A stretch of 64,000 nucleotides of DNA from assembly GCF_013366925.1 (NCBI RefSeq), contig NZ_JAALDK010000001.1:5640001-5704000 (forward strand), given 5' to 3'. The notes beneath the pieces are model-generated. The model did no database searches. It saw only the letters and a program-made list of their open reading frames with translations, and was not told the origin of the DNA. Position 1 is the stretch's first letter. The number at the start of each line of letters is the position of its first letter. Origin of the DNA: Paraburkholderia youngii (GTDB taxonomy: Bacteria; Pseudomonadota; Gammaproteobacteria; Burkholderiales; Burkholderiaceae). Of the stretch, positions 9,073 to 19,212 are shown one piece after another. A program made the translations under genes and the position numbers.

Positions 9073-9078
9073 TATAAT
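9073..9078 (+). promoter_or_regulatory. putative -10 box of the cytochrome c gene
   Basis: A perfect TATAAT lies 42 bp before the cytochrome c ATG and directly after the ilvD terminator. The -35 position would fall inside the terminator stem and has no good match. Confidence 0.45.
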
Positions 9079-9120
9079 GCGTGCACCACGAGCCGGGCAT
9101 CTGCACTGGCGGAGACCATA

Positions 9121-9459
9121 ATGAAATCGATGTCGTACGCAGCCGTAGCAGCTTCTGTTGCGCTCGCCGCCGCATTGAGCGCCACCAGTCCCGCAGCCCG
9201 TGCCGAAGCAGCCGGCCTCGCGCTCGCCCAGCAGAAGAACTGCATGAGTTGCCACTCGGTCAACCGCCCGTTCATGGGGCCGGCGCTGCACGACGTCGCT
9301 ATCCGGTATGCGGGTCGCGACGACGCCGCGACCTATCTTAAGCACAAGATCCTCGATGGCAGCACCGGCGCATGGGGAACCGTACCGATGCCCGCGAACA
9401 CGCAGCTGACGCCCGATCAGGCGGCCACGCTGGCGGCCTGGGTGCTGACACTCAAATAA
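9121..9459 (+). CDS. small class I cytochrome c (c-551 type)
   Basis: A 112-residue exported haem protein. The signal peptide covers about residues 1-28 (ending ARAEA). The single haem-binding motif is CMSCH at about 41-45. The probable axial methionine lies in the VPMPAN segment near the C-terminus. Size and motif order match periplasmic cytochromes c-551/c-552, which shuttle electrons to oxidases or reductases. No oxidase gene is adjacent, so the partner is unknown. The ATG at 9121 is chosen because it begins the signal peptide. Confidence 0.9.
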   Translation: MKSMSYAAVAASVALAAALSATSPAARAEAAGLALAQQKNCMSCHSVNRPFMGPALHDVAIRYAGRDDAATYLKHKILDGSTGAWGTVPMPANTQLTPDQAATLAAWVLTLK

Positions 9460-9483
9460 CGGACCTCTCGCGTCGCCGCGGCG

Positions 9484-10278
9484 TCAACGCGAGCCCCGCG
9501 CGATTTCTTCTTCCACCGCTTCACGGACCCAATCGGTCATCTCGGCTTCGAGCGTCTGTGCGACTTCGCGCGTGATCTGACTGACGAGCAGACTCGTGTG
9601 CTGCTGCACTGCATCGCGGCAACGCGCCTCGATGATGCCGCGCCCCTCGCCCGTCAGAAAACGCTGGAAGCGTCCGTGCAAACGTTCGGCGAGCGCGTCG
9701 GCATCGAGTCGGGGCTGAGCGGGAGCGGCTTCGTGCGCGCCTTCATGGTCGAGATCCGGCGGCACGGTCGCGCCGGCTTCGAGCGGTATGAAGGGCTCGG
9801 TACGATCGAACACACCGGGCGACACCTCGGCCACGTCCTCATGCAGGCCTTCATGCAGCTCCTCATGCCCGTGTCGCGCATGAATGCCGTGATGCGGCCG
9901 GACCTGCTTTCTCGCGTGCGTGTGATCGGCCACGTGCGGCTGATGAAGTTCGGTCTGCGCCGGCTGCGGCGCGAGAACCGGCTCGGGCGAACTCAGTTGC
10001 TCGGGTGTGGGCACGGGCTGCGGCGCGAGCACGGGCTCGGGCGCCAGCGTCGGTTCGGCCGAATGCGCGGCCGGATGCGCGGCCGGCGGCGCGAACGCGG
10101 GCTCGGTGCGCAATCCCTGCTCGCGCGCCGCCGGTTGCGCGGCGGCTGGTGTTGCGGGCTTGGTGCCCTGGGGCGCGGGTGCGGCGCCATCGGCCGACGC
10201 CTCGCGCGTTTCGCGCGCGCGGCCCGGCACGATGACCTCGTTCAGGATCGGAATCGAATTGTCGTTGGGATCGGACAC
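9484..10278 (-). CDS. DUF2486 family protein
   Basis: A 264-residue protein from a GTG at 10278, preceded by GGAGAG. The start gives SDPNDNSIPILNEVIVPG, the conserved N-terminus of DUF2486 proteins of Burkholderia-type bacteria. The middle, about residues 30-170, is proline-, alanine- and histidine-rich low complexity (repeated APQPVPTPEQ-like units). The last 70 residues form an amphipathic helical domain (LHGRFQRFLTGEGRGIIEARCRDAV ...). Function is unknown. It is the third gene of a leftward run after pepA and holC, a position that may reflect shared transcription only. Confidence 0.75.
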   Translation of the reverse strand: MSDPNDNSIPILNEVIVPGRARETREASADGAAPAPQGTKPATPAAAQPAAREQGLRTEPAFAPPAAHPAAHSAEPTLAPEPVLAPQPVPTPEQLSSPEPVLAPQPAQTELHQPHVADHTHARKQVRPHHGIHARHGHEELHEGLHEDVAEVSPGVFDRTEPFIPLEAGATVPPDLDHEGAHEAAPAQPRLDADALAERLHGRFQRFLTGEGRGIIEARCRDAVQQHTSLLVSQITREVAQTLEAEMTDWVREAVEEEIARGSR

Positions 10279-10363
10279 GTGCGCTCTCCGTGTTTGAGTC
10301 GAAGCCAGGGCAGGCGGTCCGCATGCCGCGCTCCTCGCGGCCATGACGCGAGAGCGGAACGAA

Positions 10364-10780
10364 CTACCCGCCCTGCTTGTAGTTGTTCAAAGCATAGCCG
10401 CGATCGCGATAGAAGCGATAGCGCTCGCGGCCCGCAGCGAGTTCCTCGTGTGCGTTACCGACCACTTCGAGCAATCTTTCGAAGCGCGCGAATTGCGCCG
10501 GCACCGTTGCGCCAAGATTCAGCAGCACCTGATGATGCGGCACCTCGTCGAGATTCGTGGCCAGCACGACGGGCGTATCGGCGGCAAGCGGCGTGCCCGC
10601 CATGCAGTGCGGCACAAAGTCGAGCGGTGAGAAGGTCCACAGCATTTCGTCGAACGCGCGCAGGCGCGCGGGCTCGGCCAGCACGACGAGCGGCTGGCCC
10701 GCCAGATACGCCTTGCGCGCGAGGCGGCACGCGTACAGCAGCGAATCGCCGACGTTCGAGTGAAAGTCGATTCTCGTCAT
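10364..10780 (-). CDS. holC: DNA polymerase III subunit chi
   Basis: A 138-residue protein with the chi-family pattern: TRIDFHSNV at the start, then YACRLARKAYLAGQPLVVLA and DEMLWTFSPLDFVPH. In the replisome chi pairs with psi and links the clamp loader to SSB. Location directly after pepA in the same direction is common in proteobacteria. Length and start are typical. Confidence 0.93.
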   Translation of the reverse strand: MTRIDFHSNVGDSLLYACRLARKAYLAGQPLVVLAEPARLRAFDEMLWTFSPLDFVPHCMAGTPLAADTPVVLATNLDEVPHHQVLLNLGATVPAQFARFERLLEVVGNAHEELAAGRERYRFYRDRGYALNNYKQGG

Positions 10781-10832
10781 CGGCCGCTCCGCCCCGCTTG
10801 CCGTGCGCCGTACGCGCGCTTACCGCACTGCG

Positions 10833-12344
10833 TCATTGGCCGGCGCGGTCGATCAGGAACTGCGCGAGCAGCGGCACCGGACGACCCGTCGCACCCTTCG
10901 CCGCGCCGCTCTTCCACGCGGTGCCGGCGATGTCGAGATGCGCCCACGGGTACGAATCCGTGAAGCGCGACAGGAAGCAAGCGGCCGTCACGCTGCCGGC
11001 CGGACGCCCGCCGATGTTCGCGACGTCGGCGAAATTCGACTTCAGCTGATCCTGGTACTCGTCGTCGAGCGGCAGGCGCCAGGCCGGGTCGGCCGCTTCG
11101 CGCGACGCGTCGAGCAGTTCCCCCGCGAGCGCATCGTCCTTCGAGAACAGGCCGCTGTTGTGATGGCCGAGCGCGATGATGCAGGCGCCCGTCAGCGTCG
11201 CGATGTCGATCACCGCGGCCGGCTTGAAGCGCTCCGCGTAGGTGAGCGCGTCGCACAGAATCAGGCGGCCCTCGGCGTCGGTGTTCAGCACCTCGATCGT
11301 GATGCCCTTCATGCTGGTGACGATGTCGCCCGGCTTGGTCGCCGTGCCCGACGGCATGTTCTCGACGGCCGGAATGATGCCGACCACGTTGATCTTCAAA
11401 CCCATTTCGGCGACCGCGCGCAGCGTGCCCAGCACCGAGCCCGCGCCGCACATGTCGTACTTCATCTCGTCCATGCCCTCGCCCGGCTTCAGCGAGATGC
11501 CGCCTGTGTCGAACGTGACGCCCTTGCCGACCAGCACGACCGGCGCGGCCTTCGCGGCGCCGCCCTGGTACTGCAGCACGATGAACTGCGCCGGCTCGAC
11601 CGCGCCCGCGGTGACCGACAGGAACGAGCCCATCTTCAGCGCTTCACACTGCTTCTCGCCGAGCACCTCGACCTTCAGCTTCCAGTCTTTCGCGAGCTTC
11701 TTCGCGGTGTTCGCAATATAGGTCGGCGTGCAGACGTTGCTCGGCAGATTGCCGAGGTCGCGCGTCAGGTCCATGCCGTTCGCAAGCGCGGCGCCCTGCT
11801 TGGCGGCCAGCTTGGCGGCCTTCTCGTCGCCGGTGTTGACGCTGATCACGACGCGCTTCAACGCGCGCGGCGTGTTGTCCGCCTTGCTCTTCATCTGCGT
11901 GAAGCGGTAGGTCAGCTCGCGCAGCGCGAGGATCGCGGCGCGCACGCACCAGTCGGCCGTGCGTTCGAGCACCGGCAGTTGCGCCAGCGTGAACGTGACC
12001 TGCACGATCTTCGTGCCGAGCAGCGCGCGCCCCGCAGCGCGGACCGCCTCGCCGTAGGCTTTCTGACTGAAAGCATCCTGTTTGCCGAGGCCGACGAGCA
12101 GCACGCGCGACGCGCCGATACCCGACACTTCGTGCAGGAACAGCGTGGCACCCGCCTTGCCGTCCATGTCGCCCGCCTTGATGATGCGCGTGAGCAGGCC
12201 CTTGGTGGCCGCGTCGATCTCCAGCGCGGCGCCCGACAGCGTTTGCGACTCGAACACACCGATCACGATGCAATCGGATTTCCCGGTCAGGAAACCGTTC
12301 GTCGAGCCTTTGGTCCAATCACAGGCTTTTATGCTAAAGTCCAT
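10833..12344 (-). CDS. pepA: leucyl aminopeptidase (cytosol aminopeptidase)
   Basis: A 503-residue M17 metallopeptidase. The C-terminal catalytic domain shows [16 protein letters not shown], the family signature NTDAEGRL, and the HLDIAGTAW and [11 protein letters not shown] ends. The N-terminal macro-like domain (about 1-170) may bind DNA, as in E. coli PepA. The ATG at 12344 gives [10 protein letters not shown], the family start, 138 bp from the divergent lptF start. This pepA/lptFG divergence is conserved in proteobacteria. Confidence 0.96.
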   Translation of the reverse strand: MDFSIKACDWTKGSTNGFLTGKSDCIVIGVFESQTLSGAALEIDAATKGLLTRIIKAGDMDGKAGATLFLHEVSGIGASRVLLVGLGKQDAFSQKAYGEAVRAAGRALLGTKIVQVTFTLAQLPVLERTADWCVRAAILALRELTYRFTQMKSKADNTPRALKRVVISVNTGDEKAAKLAAKQGAALANGMDLTRDLGNLPSNVCTPTYIANTAKKLAKDWKLKVEVLGEKQCEALKMGSFLSVTAGAVEPAQFIVLQYQGGAAKAAPVVLVGKGVTFDTGGISLKPGEGMDEMKYDMCGAGSVLGTLRAVAEMGLKINVVGIIPAVENMPSGTATKPGDIVTSMKGITIEVLNTDAEGRLILCDALTYAERFKPAAVIDIATLTGACIIALGHHNSGLFSKDDALAGELLDASREAADPAWRLPLDDEYQDQLKSNFADVANIGGRPAGSVTAACFLSRFTDSYPWAHLDIAGTAWKSGAAKGATGRPVPLLAQFLIDRAGQ

Positions 12345-12481
12345 CGCGCTTGTCCTCGGATAAAATCTGGGCTTAGGATGAAAGCCGCAATTATCCGCTA
12401 TTTTTCCCGCGGCGGCTGCACCGGAGGCGTGACGGGAACGAACCCCCGCGTCGCCGTGAGCGCCCCCTCTCGTCATCAATA

Positions 12482-13579
12482 ATGATCTTTGAACGCTCCC
12501 TCCAGCGCGAGCTCGCGTACACGGCTGGCGCCGTGTTCATGGTTCTCCTCACGCTCGTGCTGACGACGATGATGATCCGCATCGTCGGCTTCGCGGCCTC
12601 GGGTGAGATCGATCCGCGCGACGTGCTGGTCCTGATCGGCCTCACCGTGATCGGCTATCTGGCCATCATGCTCGTCGCCACGCTGTTCGTGTCGATCCTG
12701 TTCGTGCTCACGCGCTGGTACAAGGACTCCGAGATGGTCGTATGGCTGTCTTCGGGCGTCAGTCTCACGCAATTCATTAAGCCGATCGGCATCTTCGCCA
12801 CCCCGATCATCATCCTGATCATGTTCTTCGTGTTCGTCGGCTGGCCGTGGTCGAACCAGCAGAGCAAGCTGATCCGCGCGCGCTTCCAGCAGCGCGACGA
12901 AGTCTCGCTGCTGGCTCCCGGGCAGTTCCGCGAATCGCCGAGCACGCACCGCGTGTTCTTCATCGAGAAGATGTCGCCCGATCAGGGGCACGTGGAAAAC
13001 GTGTTCGTGACGAGCACCGAGGGCGGCAAGGTCAACGTCGTGGTGTCGAAGAACGGCCACATCGAGACGCACAAGAATGGCGACCGCTTCGTCGTGCTCG
13101 AAAACGGCCGCCGCTACGACGGCGAGCCGGGCCACCCCGATTTCCGCATCATGGAGTTCGAGCGCTACGGCGTGAAGATCCAGAGCCAGCCGGTCGTCAA
13201 TACACCGACCACCACCGGCTTGCCGACAATGACGCTGCTGCGCAATCCGACCAACGAGAACCTTGCCGAATTCGCGTGGCGCGCGGGTCTGCCGTTGATC
13301 GCGATCAACCTGATGCTGCTCGCGATTCCGCTCGCGCACCAGAACCCGCGGCGCAGCCGCACGATCAACCTCGTGATGGCCGTGTTGATCTACCTCACCT
13401 ATTCGAATCTGCTGAACGTCGTGCAGGCGTGGATCGAGCAGGGCAAGATGTCGTTCGGCATCGGGCTCGTGATCCTGCACGTGATCGTGCTCGGCATCGT
13501 CGCGTTCATCTTCTGGATGCGGGTGCGCAACCGGCCGCTGTTCACACGCGCCATGTTCAGCCGTTCGCAGGGAGCCTGA
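12482..13579 (+). CDS. lptF: LPS export ABC transporter permease LptF
   Basis: A 365-residue inner-membrane protein with six transmembrane helices flanking a large periplasmic beta-jellyroll domain (about residues 130-260). It begins [18 protein letters not shown], as LptF does. With LptG and LptB2 it extracts lipopolysaccharide and passes it to LptC/LptA. The next gene, lptG, begins three bases after its stop, so they form one operon. Confidence 0.95.
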   Translation: MIFERSLQRELAYTAGAVFMVLLTLVLTTMMIRIVGFAASGEIDPRDVLVLIGLTVIGYLAIMLVATLFVSILFVLTRWYKDSEMVVWLSSGVSLTQFIKPIGIFATPIIILIMFFVFVGWPWSNQQSKLIRARFQQRDEVSLLAPGQFRESPSTHRVFFIEKMSPDQGHVENVFVTSTEGGKVNVVVSKNGHIETHKNGDRFVVLENGRRYDGEPGHPDFRIMEFERYGVKIQSQPVVNTPTTTGLPTMTLLRNPTNENLAEFAWRAGLPLIAINLMLLAIPLAHQNPRRSRTINLVMAVLIYLTYSNLLNVVQAWIEQGKMSFGIGLVILHVIVLGIVAFIFWMRVRNRPLFTRAMFSRSQGA

Positions 13580-13582
13580 CCG

Positions 13583-14731
13583 ATGCGCATTTATGAAAGG
13601 TATTTCGCGCGTCAGATCTATCTCACGTTCGTCTTCATCCTGTTTGCATTTTCAGGTCTGTTCTTCTTCTTCGACCTGATCAACGAACTGAACTCGGTCG
13701 GCCACGGCAACTACAAGTTTCAGTACGCGGTGCTGCGCGTCGCACTGCAAACGCCGTCGCGCTTCTATGAAATCATTCCGGTCGCGGCGCTGATCAGCGC
13801 GATCTACGTATTCGCGCAGATGGCGGCCAACTCCGAGTACACGATCTTCCGCGTGTCCGGTCTCGCCACCAACCGGGCGCTGCGCTCGCTGCTGAAAATC
13901 GGCATTCCGCTCGTGATCCTCACCTATCTGATCGGCGAAGTGGTCGGACCGTACACGGATCAGCTGTCCGAGCGTGTGCGGCTCGAGGCGCTCGGCTCGT
14001 CGGTGTCGAGCAACTTCCAGTCGGGCGTGTGGGTCAAGGACACGCTGACCGAGCGCGCCGACGGCGAGCAGGTCACGCGCTTCGTCAACGTCGGCGAACT
14101 GAGACCCGACGCGACGATCAGCAACGTGCGCATCTACGAGTTCGATTCGAAGTTCCGTCTGTCGAACATCCGAATCGCGCACAGCGGCCGTTATCAACCA
14201 CCGGGCCACTGGCTGCTGACCGGCGTGACCGACACGCAACTGCTCGACGTGGCCCGAGTTCCCGGCACGCCGGACGATGCGCTCAATCCGGTGTATCGCG
14301 CGAACCAGGTCACGCTGCCCGAGTATTCGCTGCGCTCGGAGCTGACGCCGCAGATTCTGTCGGTGCTGCTGGTGTCGCCGGACCGGATGTCGATGTTCAA
14401 TCTGTTCCGCTATATCCAGCATCTGACCGAAAACCATCAGGACACGCAGCGCTATGAAATCGCGCTGTGGAAAAAGGTACTGTATCCGTTCGCGGTGTTC
14501 GTGATGCTGGTGCTGTCGCTGCCGTTCGCGTATCTGCATACGCGCGCGGGCGTGGTCGGCATGAAGGTGTTCGGCGGCATCATGCTCGGCATGAGCTTCC
14601 AGCTGTTCAACACGCTGTTCTCGCACATCGGCACGCTCAATACGTGGCCCGCGCCATTGACTGCGGCGACGCCGGGGCTCATCTACCTGGTGCTCGGGCT
14701 CGTCGGGTTGAAGTGGGTCGACCGGCACTAA
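13583..14731 (+). CDS. lptG: LPS export ABC transporter permease LptG
   Basis: A 382-residue partner of LptF. It starts MRIYERYFARQIYLTFVFILFAFSGLFFFFDL and ends with helices typical of LptG (GLIYLVLGLVGLKWVDRH). The periplasmic domain lies at about 120-270. It is cotranscribed with lptF and acts in the inner membrane. Confidence 0.95.
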   Translation: MRIYERYFARQIYLTFVFILFAFSGLFFFFDLINELNSVGHGNYKFQYAVLRVALQTPSRFYEIIPVAALISAIYVFAQMAANSEYTIFRVSGLATNRALRSLLKIGIPLVILTYLIGEVVGPYTDQLSERVRLEALGSSVSSNFQSGVWVKDTLTERADGEQVTRFVNVGELRPDATISNVRIYEFDSKFRLSNIRIAHSGRYQPPGHWLLTGVTDTQLLDVARVPGTPDDALNPVYRANQVTLPEYSLRSELTPQILSVLLVSPDRMSMFNLFRYIQHLTENHQDTQRYEIALWKKVLYPFAVFVMLVLSLPFAYLHTRAGVVGMKVFGGIMLGMSFQLFNTLFSHIGTLNTWPAPLTAATPGLIYLVLGLVGLKWVDRH

Positions 14732-14778
14732 CTCACAACGCCAGAGGGCGTTGAGGGGCATCGTCAGGAGCTGATGCG

Positions 14779-15159
14779 ATGGCTATGCACGGACTGATTC
14801 TGTTTGGCCACGGCGCGCGCGATGCGCGCTGGCGCGAGCCGTTCGAGCGACTCGCCGACAAGCTGCGCGCCGCGCGCGCGGCAACGGGCGAAGCGCAGGC
14901 GGTTACGCTCGCCTTTCTGGAGCTGATGGAACCCGACCTGCCCGCGGCCGTCACGCAACTCGTCGCGCAAGGCTGCGCTGCGATCACCGTGGTGCCGGTG
15001 TTCTTCGGCCAAGGCGGACATGTCCGCACGGATTTGCCCGCGCTCGTCGAGCAATGCCGCGCAGCGCACCCCGGTGTCGAGATTCGCTGCGCGGTGGCGG
15101 TCGGTGAGGATGATTCGGTGCTCGATGCGCTCGCGCAGTATTGCTTGCGGCAGCTCTGA
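14779..15159 (+). CDS. cbiX: short CbiX/SirB-type sirohydrochlorin chelatase
   Basis: A 126-residue single-domain chelatase. It has the N-terminal LILFGHGARD motif, with metal-binding His at about 11, and the second conserved stretch VVPVFFGQGGHVRTDLP with another His. This is the size of the small homodimeric CbiX form. It inserts iron (siroheme) or cobalt (cobalamin) into sirohydrochlorin. The convergent cobA and the sulfite reductase operon favour siroheme. It may share a transcript with lptFG, 47 bp upstream. Confidence 0.85.
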   Translation: MAMHGLILFGHGARDARWREPFERLADKLRAARAATGEAQAVTLAFLELMEPDLPAAVTQLVAQGCAAITVVPVFFGQGGHVRTDLPALVEQCRAAHPGVEIRCAVAVGEDDSVLDALAQYCLRQL

Positions 15160-15218
15160 TTTTTTCGTTCTAGTTGTTCAGATTCGCCGCTCTTTCAGGC
15201 CGGCCCTGCCGGGGACAT

Positions 15219-15974
15219 TCAGGCCGCGACCAGCATCCCGTTCGACGAGCGCTTCGCCTCGTTCTGCCGCGCCGCGAACGCCTCGCCGATCATCAACAGA
15301 CTCGGCTGCGACGCATCGACCCAGCGCTGCGCTTCGCCCGCCGCCAGATCTTCGAGTGTCAGCGTCAGCATGCGTTCGCGCGGCGTGCTGCACGCCTCGA
15401 CGATCGCCACGGGCGTCGTCGCGGGCTTGCCGGCGTCAATCAGTTGCTGTGCGATCTCGACGCCGCTGTCGCGGCCCATGTAGAACACCAGCGAATCGGC
15501 GTTGACCTGCTCGCGGATCTCGTCGGAACCAGGCGCGCGGCTGAAGGTTGCGAGCGCGACGCTGCGCGACACGCCCCGCAACGTCAGCGAACGCTTCAGC
15601 GTGGCCGCACTCGCCAGTGCGGCGGTGATGCCCGGCACCACCTCATACTCGATGCCCGCGGCTTCGAGCGCGCGCATCTCTTCGTCGGCGCGGCCGAACA
15701 GCATCGGATCGCCGCCCTTCAGACGCACGACCACGTCGTGCTCCAAAGCCGCATCGACGATCTGCTTGTTGATGAACTGCTGGGCCGTCGATAGCTGGCC
15801 GCAGCGCTTGCCGACCGCAATGCGCTTCGCGCGCGCGGGCGCGTAGTCGAGCATCGCCGGCTCGACCAGCGCGTCGTGCAGCACCACGTCGGCGGCGCCG
15901 AGCAGCCGCGCGCCGCGTACCGTAATCAGGTCCGCGGCACCGGGTCCCGCGCCGATCAGATAAACCTTACCCAT
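15219..15974 (-). CDS. cobA: uroporphyrinogen-III C-methyltransferase
   Basis: A 251-residue SAM-dependent enzyme. It methylates uroporphyrinogen III at C2 and C7 to give precorrin-2, the branch to siroheme and B12. The signature VYLIGAGPGAADLITVRGARLL is at the start. VRLKGGDPMLFGRADEE and VPGITAALASAA follow. It is a stand-alone methyltransferase with no CysG dehydrogenase/chelatase part. It is the last gene of the leftward sulfate-assimilation cluster and so supplies siroheme for CysI. The ATG at 15974 has AGGTTGAGG upstream. Confidence 0.94.
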   Translation of the reverse strand: MGKVYLIGAGPGAADLITVRGARLLGAADVVLHDALVEPAMLDYAPARAKRIAVGKRCGQLSTAQQFINKQIVDAALEHDVVVRLKGGDPMLFGRADEEMRALEAAGIEYEVVPGITAALASAATLKRSLTLRGVSRSVALATFSRAPGSDEIREQVNADSLVFYMGRDSGVEIAQQLIDAGKPATTPVAIVEACSTPRERMLTLTLEDLAAGEAQRWVDASQPSLLMIGEAFAARQNEAKRSSNGMLVAA

Positions 15975-16062
15975 TGACCTCAACCTGTTCGTTGGAGCGC
16001 ACGCAGGCGGCGCGTTGCGCCGCCTGCGTCGCCCTGCCGTCGCCTACCGGCCTATGCTGAAC

Positions 16063-17379
16063 TCAGGCGGAAAACGCCCGGATCATGCCGGCCGCGACGG
16101 TGTGGTTCGTCGCCTCGTCGATCAGCACGAACGCGCCCGTGCCCTGATGCGCGTCGTACGCATCGCATACGAGCGGCTTCTGCAAGGTCAGCGCGACACG
16201 ACCGATGTCGTTCATCGCCAGTTCCTTGCGATCGGTCGCCTGCGACAGCGTATGCACGTCGAGCACTTCCTTGATCGCACCGATCTTCGCGAATACCGTG
16301 TTGGTGGTCTGCTTCAGCAGATACTTGCGCTGCGTCGACAGTGGCGTGTCGTCGAACCAGCACAGGTCCGCTTCGAGCTTCTTCGCCGGTTCCGGCGCCG
16401 CTGCGCGCAGCACGAAGGTGTCGCCGCGCGACACATCGACGTCTTCGGCGAGACGGATCGTCACCGTCTGACCGGCGAACGCGCGGTCCACCTGCGCGGT
16501 ACCGCCGACCACCGGCGCGATGATCTCGGCCACGGTCGCTTCGCGATTGGCCGGCAGCACGACGATCGTGTCGCCCAGCTTCACTTCGCCCGATTCGACG
16601 CGGCCCATGTAGCCGCGGAAATCGTCGGCCTGGCTGCCGTCCTGACGCGCGACCCACTGCACCGGGAAGCGCAGCGCCTCACCGCTCGCGGTTTCGACCG
16701 GCAGCGCTTCGAGCACGTCGAGCAGCGGTTGGCCCGCGTACCACGGCATGCGCTCGCTCGCGGTGACGATGTTGTCGCCCTTGAGCGCCGACACCGGCAC
16801 GAAGCGCACGTCCTGCAGTCCGAGGTGACGCGCGAGTTCGACATACGCGTCGCGGATCTCGTTGAAGCGCGCTTCGCTGTAGTCGACGAGGTCCATCTTG
16901 TTGATCGCGACGATCGCGTGCTGCAAACCGAGCAGCTTGACGATCGCGCTATGACGCTTGGTTTGCGGCAGCAGTTGCGCGACGCCGTTTTCGAACGTCA
17001 CGCGCGTCGCGTCGACGAGGATGATCGCCGCATGCGCGGTCGACGCGCCCGTCACCATGTTGCGCGTGTACTGCTCGTGGCCCGGCGTATCGGCGATGAT
17101 GAATTTGCGCTTGGCGGTCGCGAAGTAGCGGTACGCGACGTCGATCGTGATGCCCTGCTCGCGCTCGGCTTCGAGGCCGTCGGTCAGCAGCGACAGATCG
17201 ATTTCGTCGCCGACGGTGCGCTTGTTCTTCGCGCGCGACAGCGCCGACAACTGGTCGCTCAATACCGCCTTGCTGTCGTACAGCAGGCGACCGATCAGCG
17301 TGCTCTTGCCATCGTCGACGCTGCCCGCGGTGATGAAACGCAGCACGCCGAGGTCTTCTGGTTGGTGAATACTGCTCAT
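16063..17379 (-). CDS. cysN: sulfate adenylyltransferase subunit 1 (GTPase)
   Basis: A 438-residue elongation-factor-like GTPase. G1 is GSVDDGKSTLIGRLLYDS, G3 is ADTPGHEQYTRNMVTGAS and G4 is INKMDLVD. It drives APS synthesis by CysD from ATP and sulfate. There is no C-terminal APS kinase (CysC) domain, which agrees with the APS-type reductase encoded upstream. cysD ends 24 bp before its start. Confidence 0.96.
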   Translation of the reverse strand: MSSIHQPEDLGVLRFITAGSVDDGKSTLIGRLLYDSKAVLSDQLSALSRAKNKRTVGDEIDLSLLTDGLEAEREQGITIDVAYRYFATAKRKFIIADTPGHEQYTRNMVTGASTAHAAIILVDATRVTFENGVAQLLPQTKRHSAIVKLLGLQHAIVAINKMDLVDYSEARFNEIRDAYVELARHLGLQDVRFVPVSALKGDNIVTASERMPWYAGQPLLDVLEALPVETASGEALRFPVQWVARQDGSQADDFRGYMGRVESGEVKLGDTIVVLPANREATVAEIIAPVVGGTAQVDRAFAGQTVTIRLAEDVDVSRGDTFVLRAAAPEPAKKLEADLCWFDDTPLSTQRKYLLKQTTNTVFAKIGAIKEVLDVHTLSQATDRKELAMNDIGRVALTLQKPLVCDAYDAHQGTGAFVLIDEATNHTVAAGMIRAFSA

Positions 17380-17403
17380 GATTGCATTGCCCTCGTCGTG
17401 TGC

Positions 17404-18366
17404 TTAGAAATAGCCTTGCTTCTTGCGTTGTTCCATCGCAGCTTCAGAGACCTGATCGTCCATCCGCGTCGCGCCGCGTTCCGTGATTTCGGTAACGGCG
17501 GTCTCGGCGATGATCTTCTCGATGTCATCCGCGTCGCTTTCGACCGGGCACGTGCAGCTGATGTCGCCCACCGTGCGGAAACGCACCAGTGCCTGTTCGC
17601 TCGTCTCGCCTTCGCGCATCGGCGTGAGCGGCGTGACCGGCACCAGCAGCCCGTTGCGGCGCACGATCTCGCGCTGATGCGCGTAGTAGATCGACGGCAG
17701 TTCGAGCTGCTCACGCGCGATGTACTGCCACACGTCGAGCTCGGTCCAGTTCGAGATCGGGAACACGCGCATATGTTCGCCGTTGTGCAGACGCGCGTTG
17801 TACAGGCTCCAAAGTTCCGGGCGCTGCGCCTTCGGGTCCCACTGGCCGAATTCGTCGCGGAACGAGAAGATGCGCTCCTTCGCGCGGGCCTTTTCTTCGT
17901 CGCGGCGCGCGCCGCCGATCATCGCGGTATAGCCGTATTGCTCGATCGTTTCGAGCAGCGTGACCGCTTGCGCGGCATTGCGCGAATCCGTTTCGCGACG
18001 CAGACGCACGGTGCCGCGCTTGATCGAATCTTCGACATGACCGACCACCAGTTCCGCACCGATTTCTTGCGCGCGACGATCGCGGAAGTCGATCACTTCG
18101 TCGTAGTTGTGACCGGTGTCGATATGCACGAGCGGGAACGGCAGCTGTGTCTTGCGGTTCGCGCCGAGGCCGAACGCCTTCAGTGCAAGCGCGAGCACCA
18201 CGACGGAATCCTTGCCGCCCGAAAACAGCAGCGCCGGCTTGCTGCATTCGGCGACCAGTTCGCGCAGGATATGAATCGACTCGGCTTCGAGCCAATCGAG
18301 GTGATCCATCCGGTTGACCGTGTTGGCAAGCGGAGCGTTGACAGTGGAATCGAGCGTGGTGCTCAT
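17404..18366 (-). CDS. cysD: sulfate adenylyltransferase subunit 2
   Basis: A 320-residue PP-loop ATP pyrophosphatase-type enzyme. It has the motif LLFSGGKDSVVVLALALKAF and the HIDTGHNYDEVI stretch. The end is RMDDQVSEAAMEQRKKQGYF, typical of CysD. It forms APS with CysN. The ATG at 18366 has GAAGGA upstream; an upstream extension lacks family similarity. Confidence 0.96.
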   Translation of the reverse strand: MSTTLDSTVNAPLANTVNRMDHLDWLEAESIHILRELVAECSKPALLFSGGKDSVVVLALALKAFGLGANRKTQLPFPLVHIDTGHNYDEVIDFRDRRAQEIGAELVVGHVEDSIKRGTVRLRRETDSRNAAQAVTLLETIEQYGYTAMIGGARRDEEKARAKERIFSFRDEFGQWDPKAQRPELWSLYNARLHNGEHMRVFPISNWTELDVWQYIAREQLELPSIYYAHQREIVRRNGLLVPVTPLTPMREGETSEQALVRFRTVGDISCTCPVESDADDIEKIIAETAVTEITERGATRMDDQVSEAAMEQRKKQGYF

Positions 18367-18465
18367 AGCGGGTCCTTCGTTGATTCGCCCGGCAAGCGCA
18401 TGCGTGCGGGCGGAAGTATTCAGATCGGTTTCGGCGGCGGTCGACCGCAAGTTCGTGCGCGGCAT

Positions 18466-19212
18466 TCAGGCCGGCGCGTCTTCGTTGCGCTCGACCGCAA
18501 TCGGGGTAATCGCCGTGATATGCAAGCCGCATTCCTTCGTATCGCGCGACTCCCACCACCAGCGCCCCGCCCGGCTGTCTTCGCCGGGGCGGATCGCACG
18601 CGTACACGGCTCGCAGCCGATGCTCGGATAACCGCGCGCATGCAGCGGATTGACCGGCACATCGAACGCCTTAAGATAATCCCAGACTTCAGCTTCGGTC
18701 CAGTCCGCGAGCGGGTTGAACTTGGCGATGTTGCGTGCGCCGTCGTGCTCTTCCTCGTGCAGCTCGGCACGCGTGACCGACTGCTCGCGGCGCTGCCCGG
18801 TCACCCAGGCGCTGACGTCGGCGAGCGCGCGATTGAGCGGCTCGACCTTGCGGATCTCGCAGCAGCGCTTGCGCAGCTCGACGCTTTCGTAAAACGCGTT
18901 CAGGCCGTGTTCGCCCACGTACTGCTCGATCGCCGCCGCCTGCGGATGAAACTGCTCGATGTCGTAACCGTAGCGCTCTTTCACGCGGTCCAGCATGCCG
19001 AGCGTTTCCGCATGCAGACGGCCCGTGTTCAGCGAGAAGATGCCGACCTTCACGCCGCGCGACAGGATTGCGTGCGTGAGCAGCATGTCTTCGGCGGCGA
19101 GGCTGCTCGCGAGCTTCACGTTCGCGTGCCGCGCGGCGATCGAGTCGAGCAGCGCGTCGAGTCGCTCGACCTTCGCTGCCAGCTCCGGGCTCAACGATTG
19201 GGCGGTGTTCAT
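18466..19212 (-). CDS. cysH: assimilatory adenylylsulfate (APS) reductase, CysH family
   Basis: A 248-residue reductase that releases sulfite from the activated sulfate. It carries two cysteine pairs, C117-C118 (RKRCCEIRK) and C200/C203 (GCEPC), which ligate a 4Fe-4S cluster in APS reductases, plus the catalytic ECGLH (C228) near the C-terminus. PAPS-specific enzymes lack these pairs. The absence of a CysC kinase nearby supports direct APS use. Its start overlaps the end of the DUF934 gene by four bases, so the two are coupled. Confidence 0.94.
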   Translation of the reverse strand: MNTAQSLSPELAAKVERLDALLDSIAARHANVKLASSLAAEDMLLTHAILSRGVKVGIFSLNTGRLHAETLGMLDRVKERYGYDIEQFHPQAAAIEQYVGEHGLNAFYESVELRKRCCEIRKVEPLNRALADVSAWVTGQRREQSVTRAELHEEEHDGARNIAKFNPLADWTEAEVWDYLKAFDVPVNPLHARGYPSIGCEPCTRAIRPGEDSRAGRWWWESRDTKECGLHITAITPIAVERNEDAPA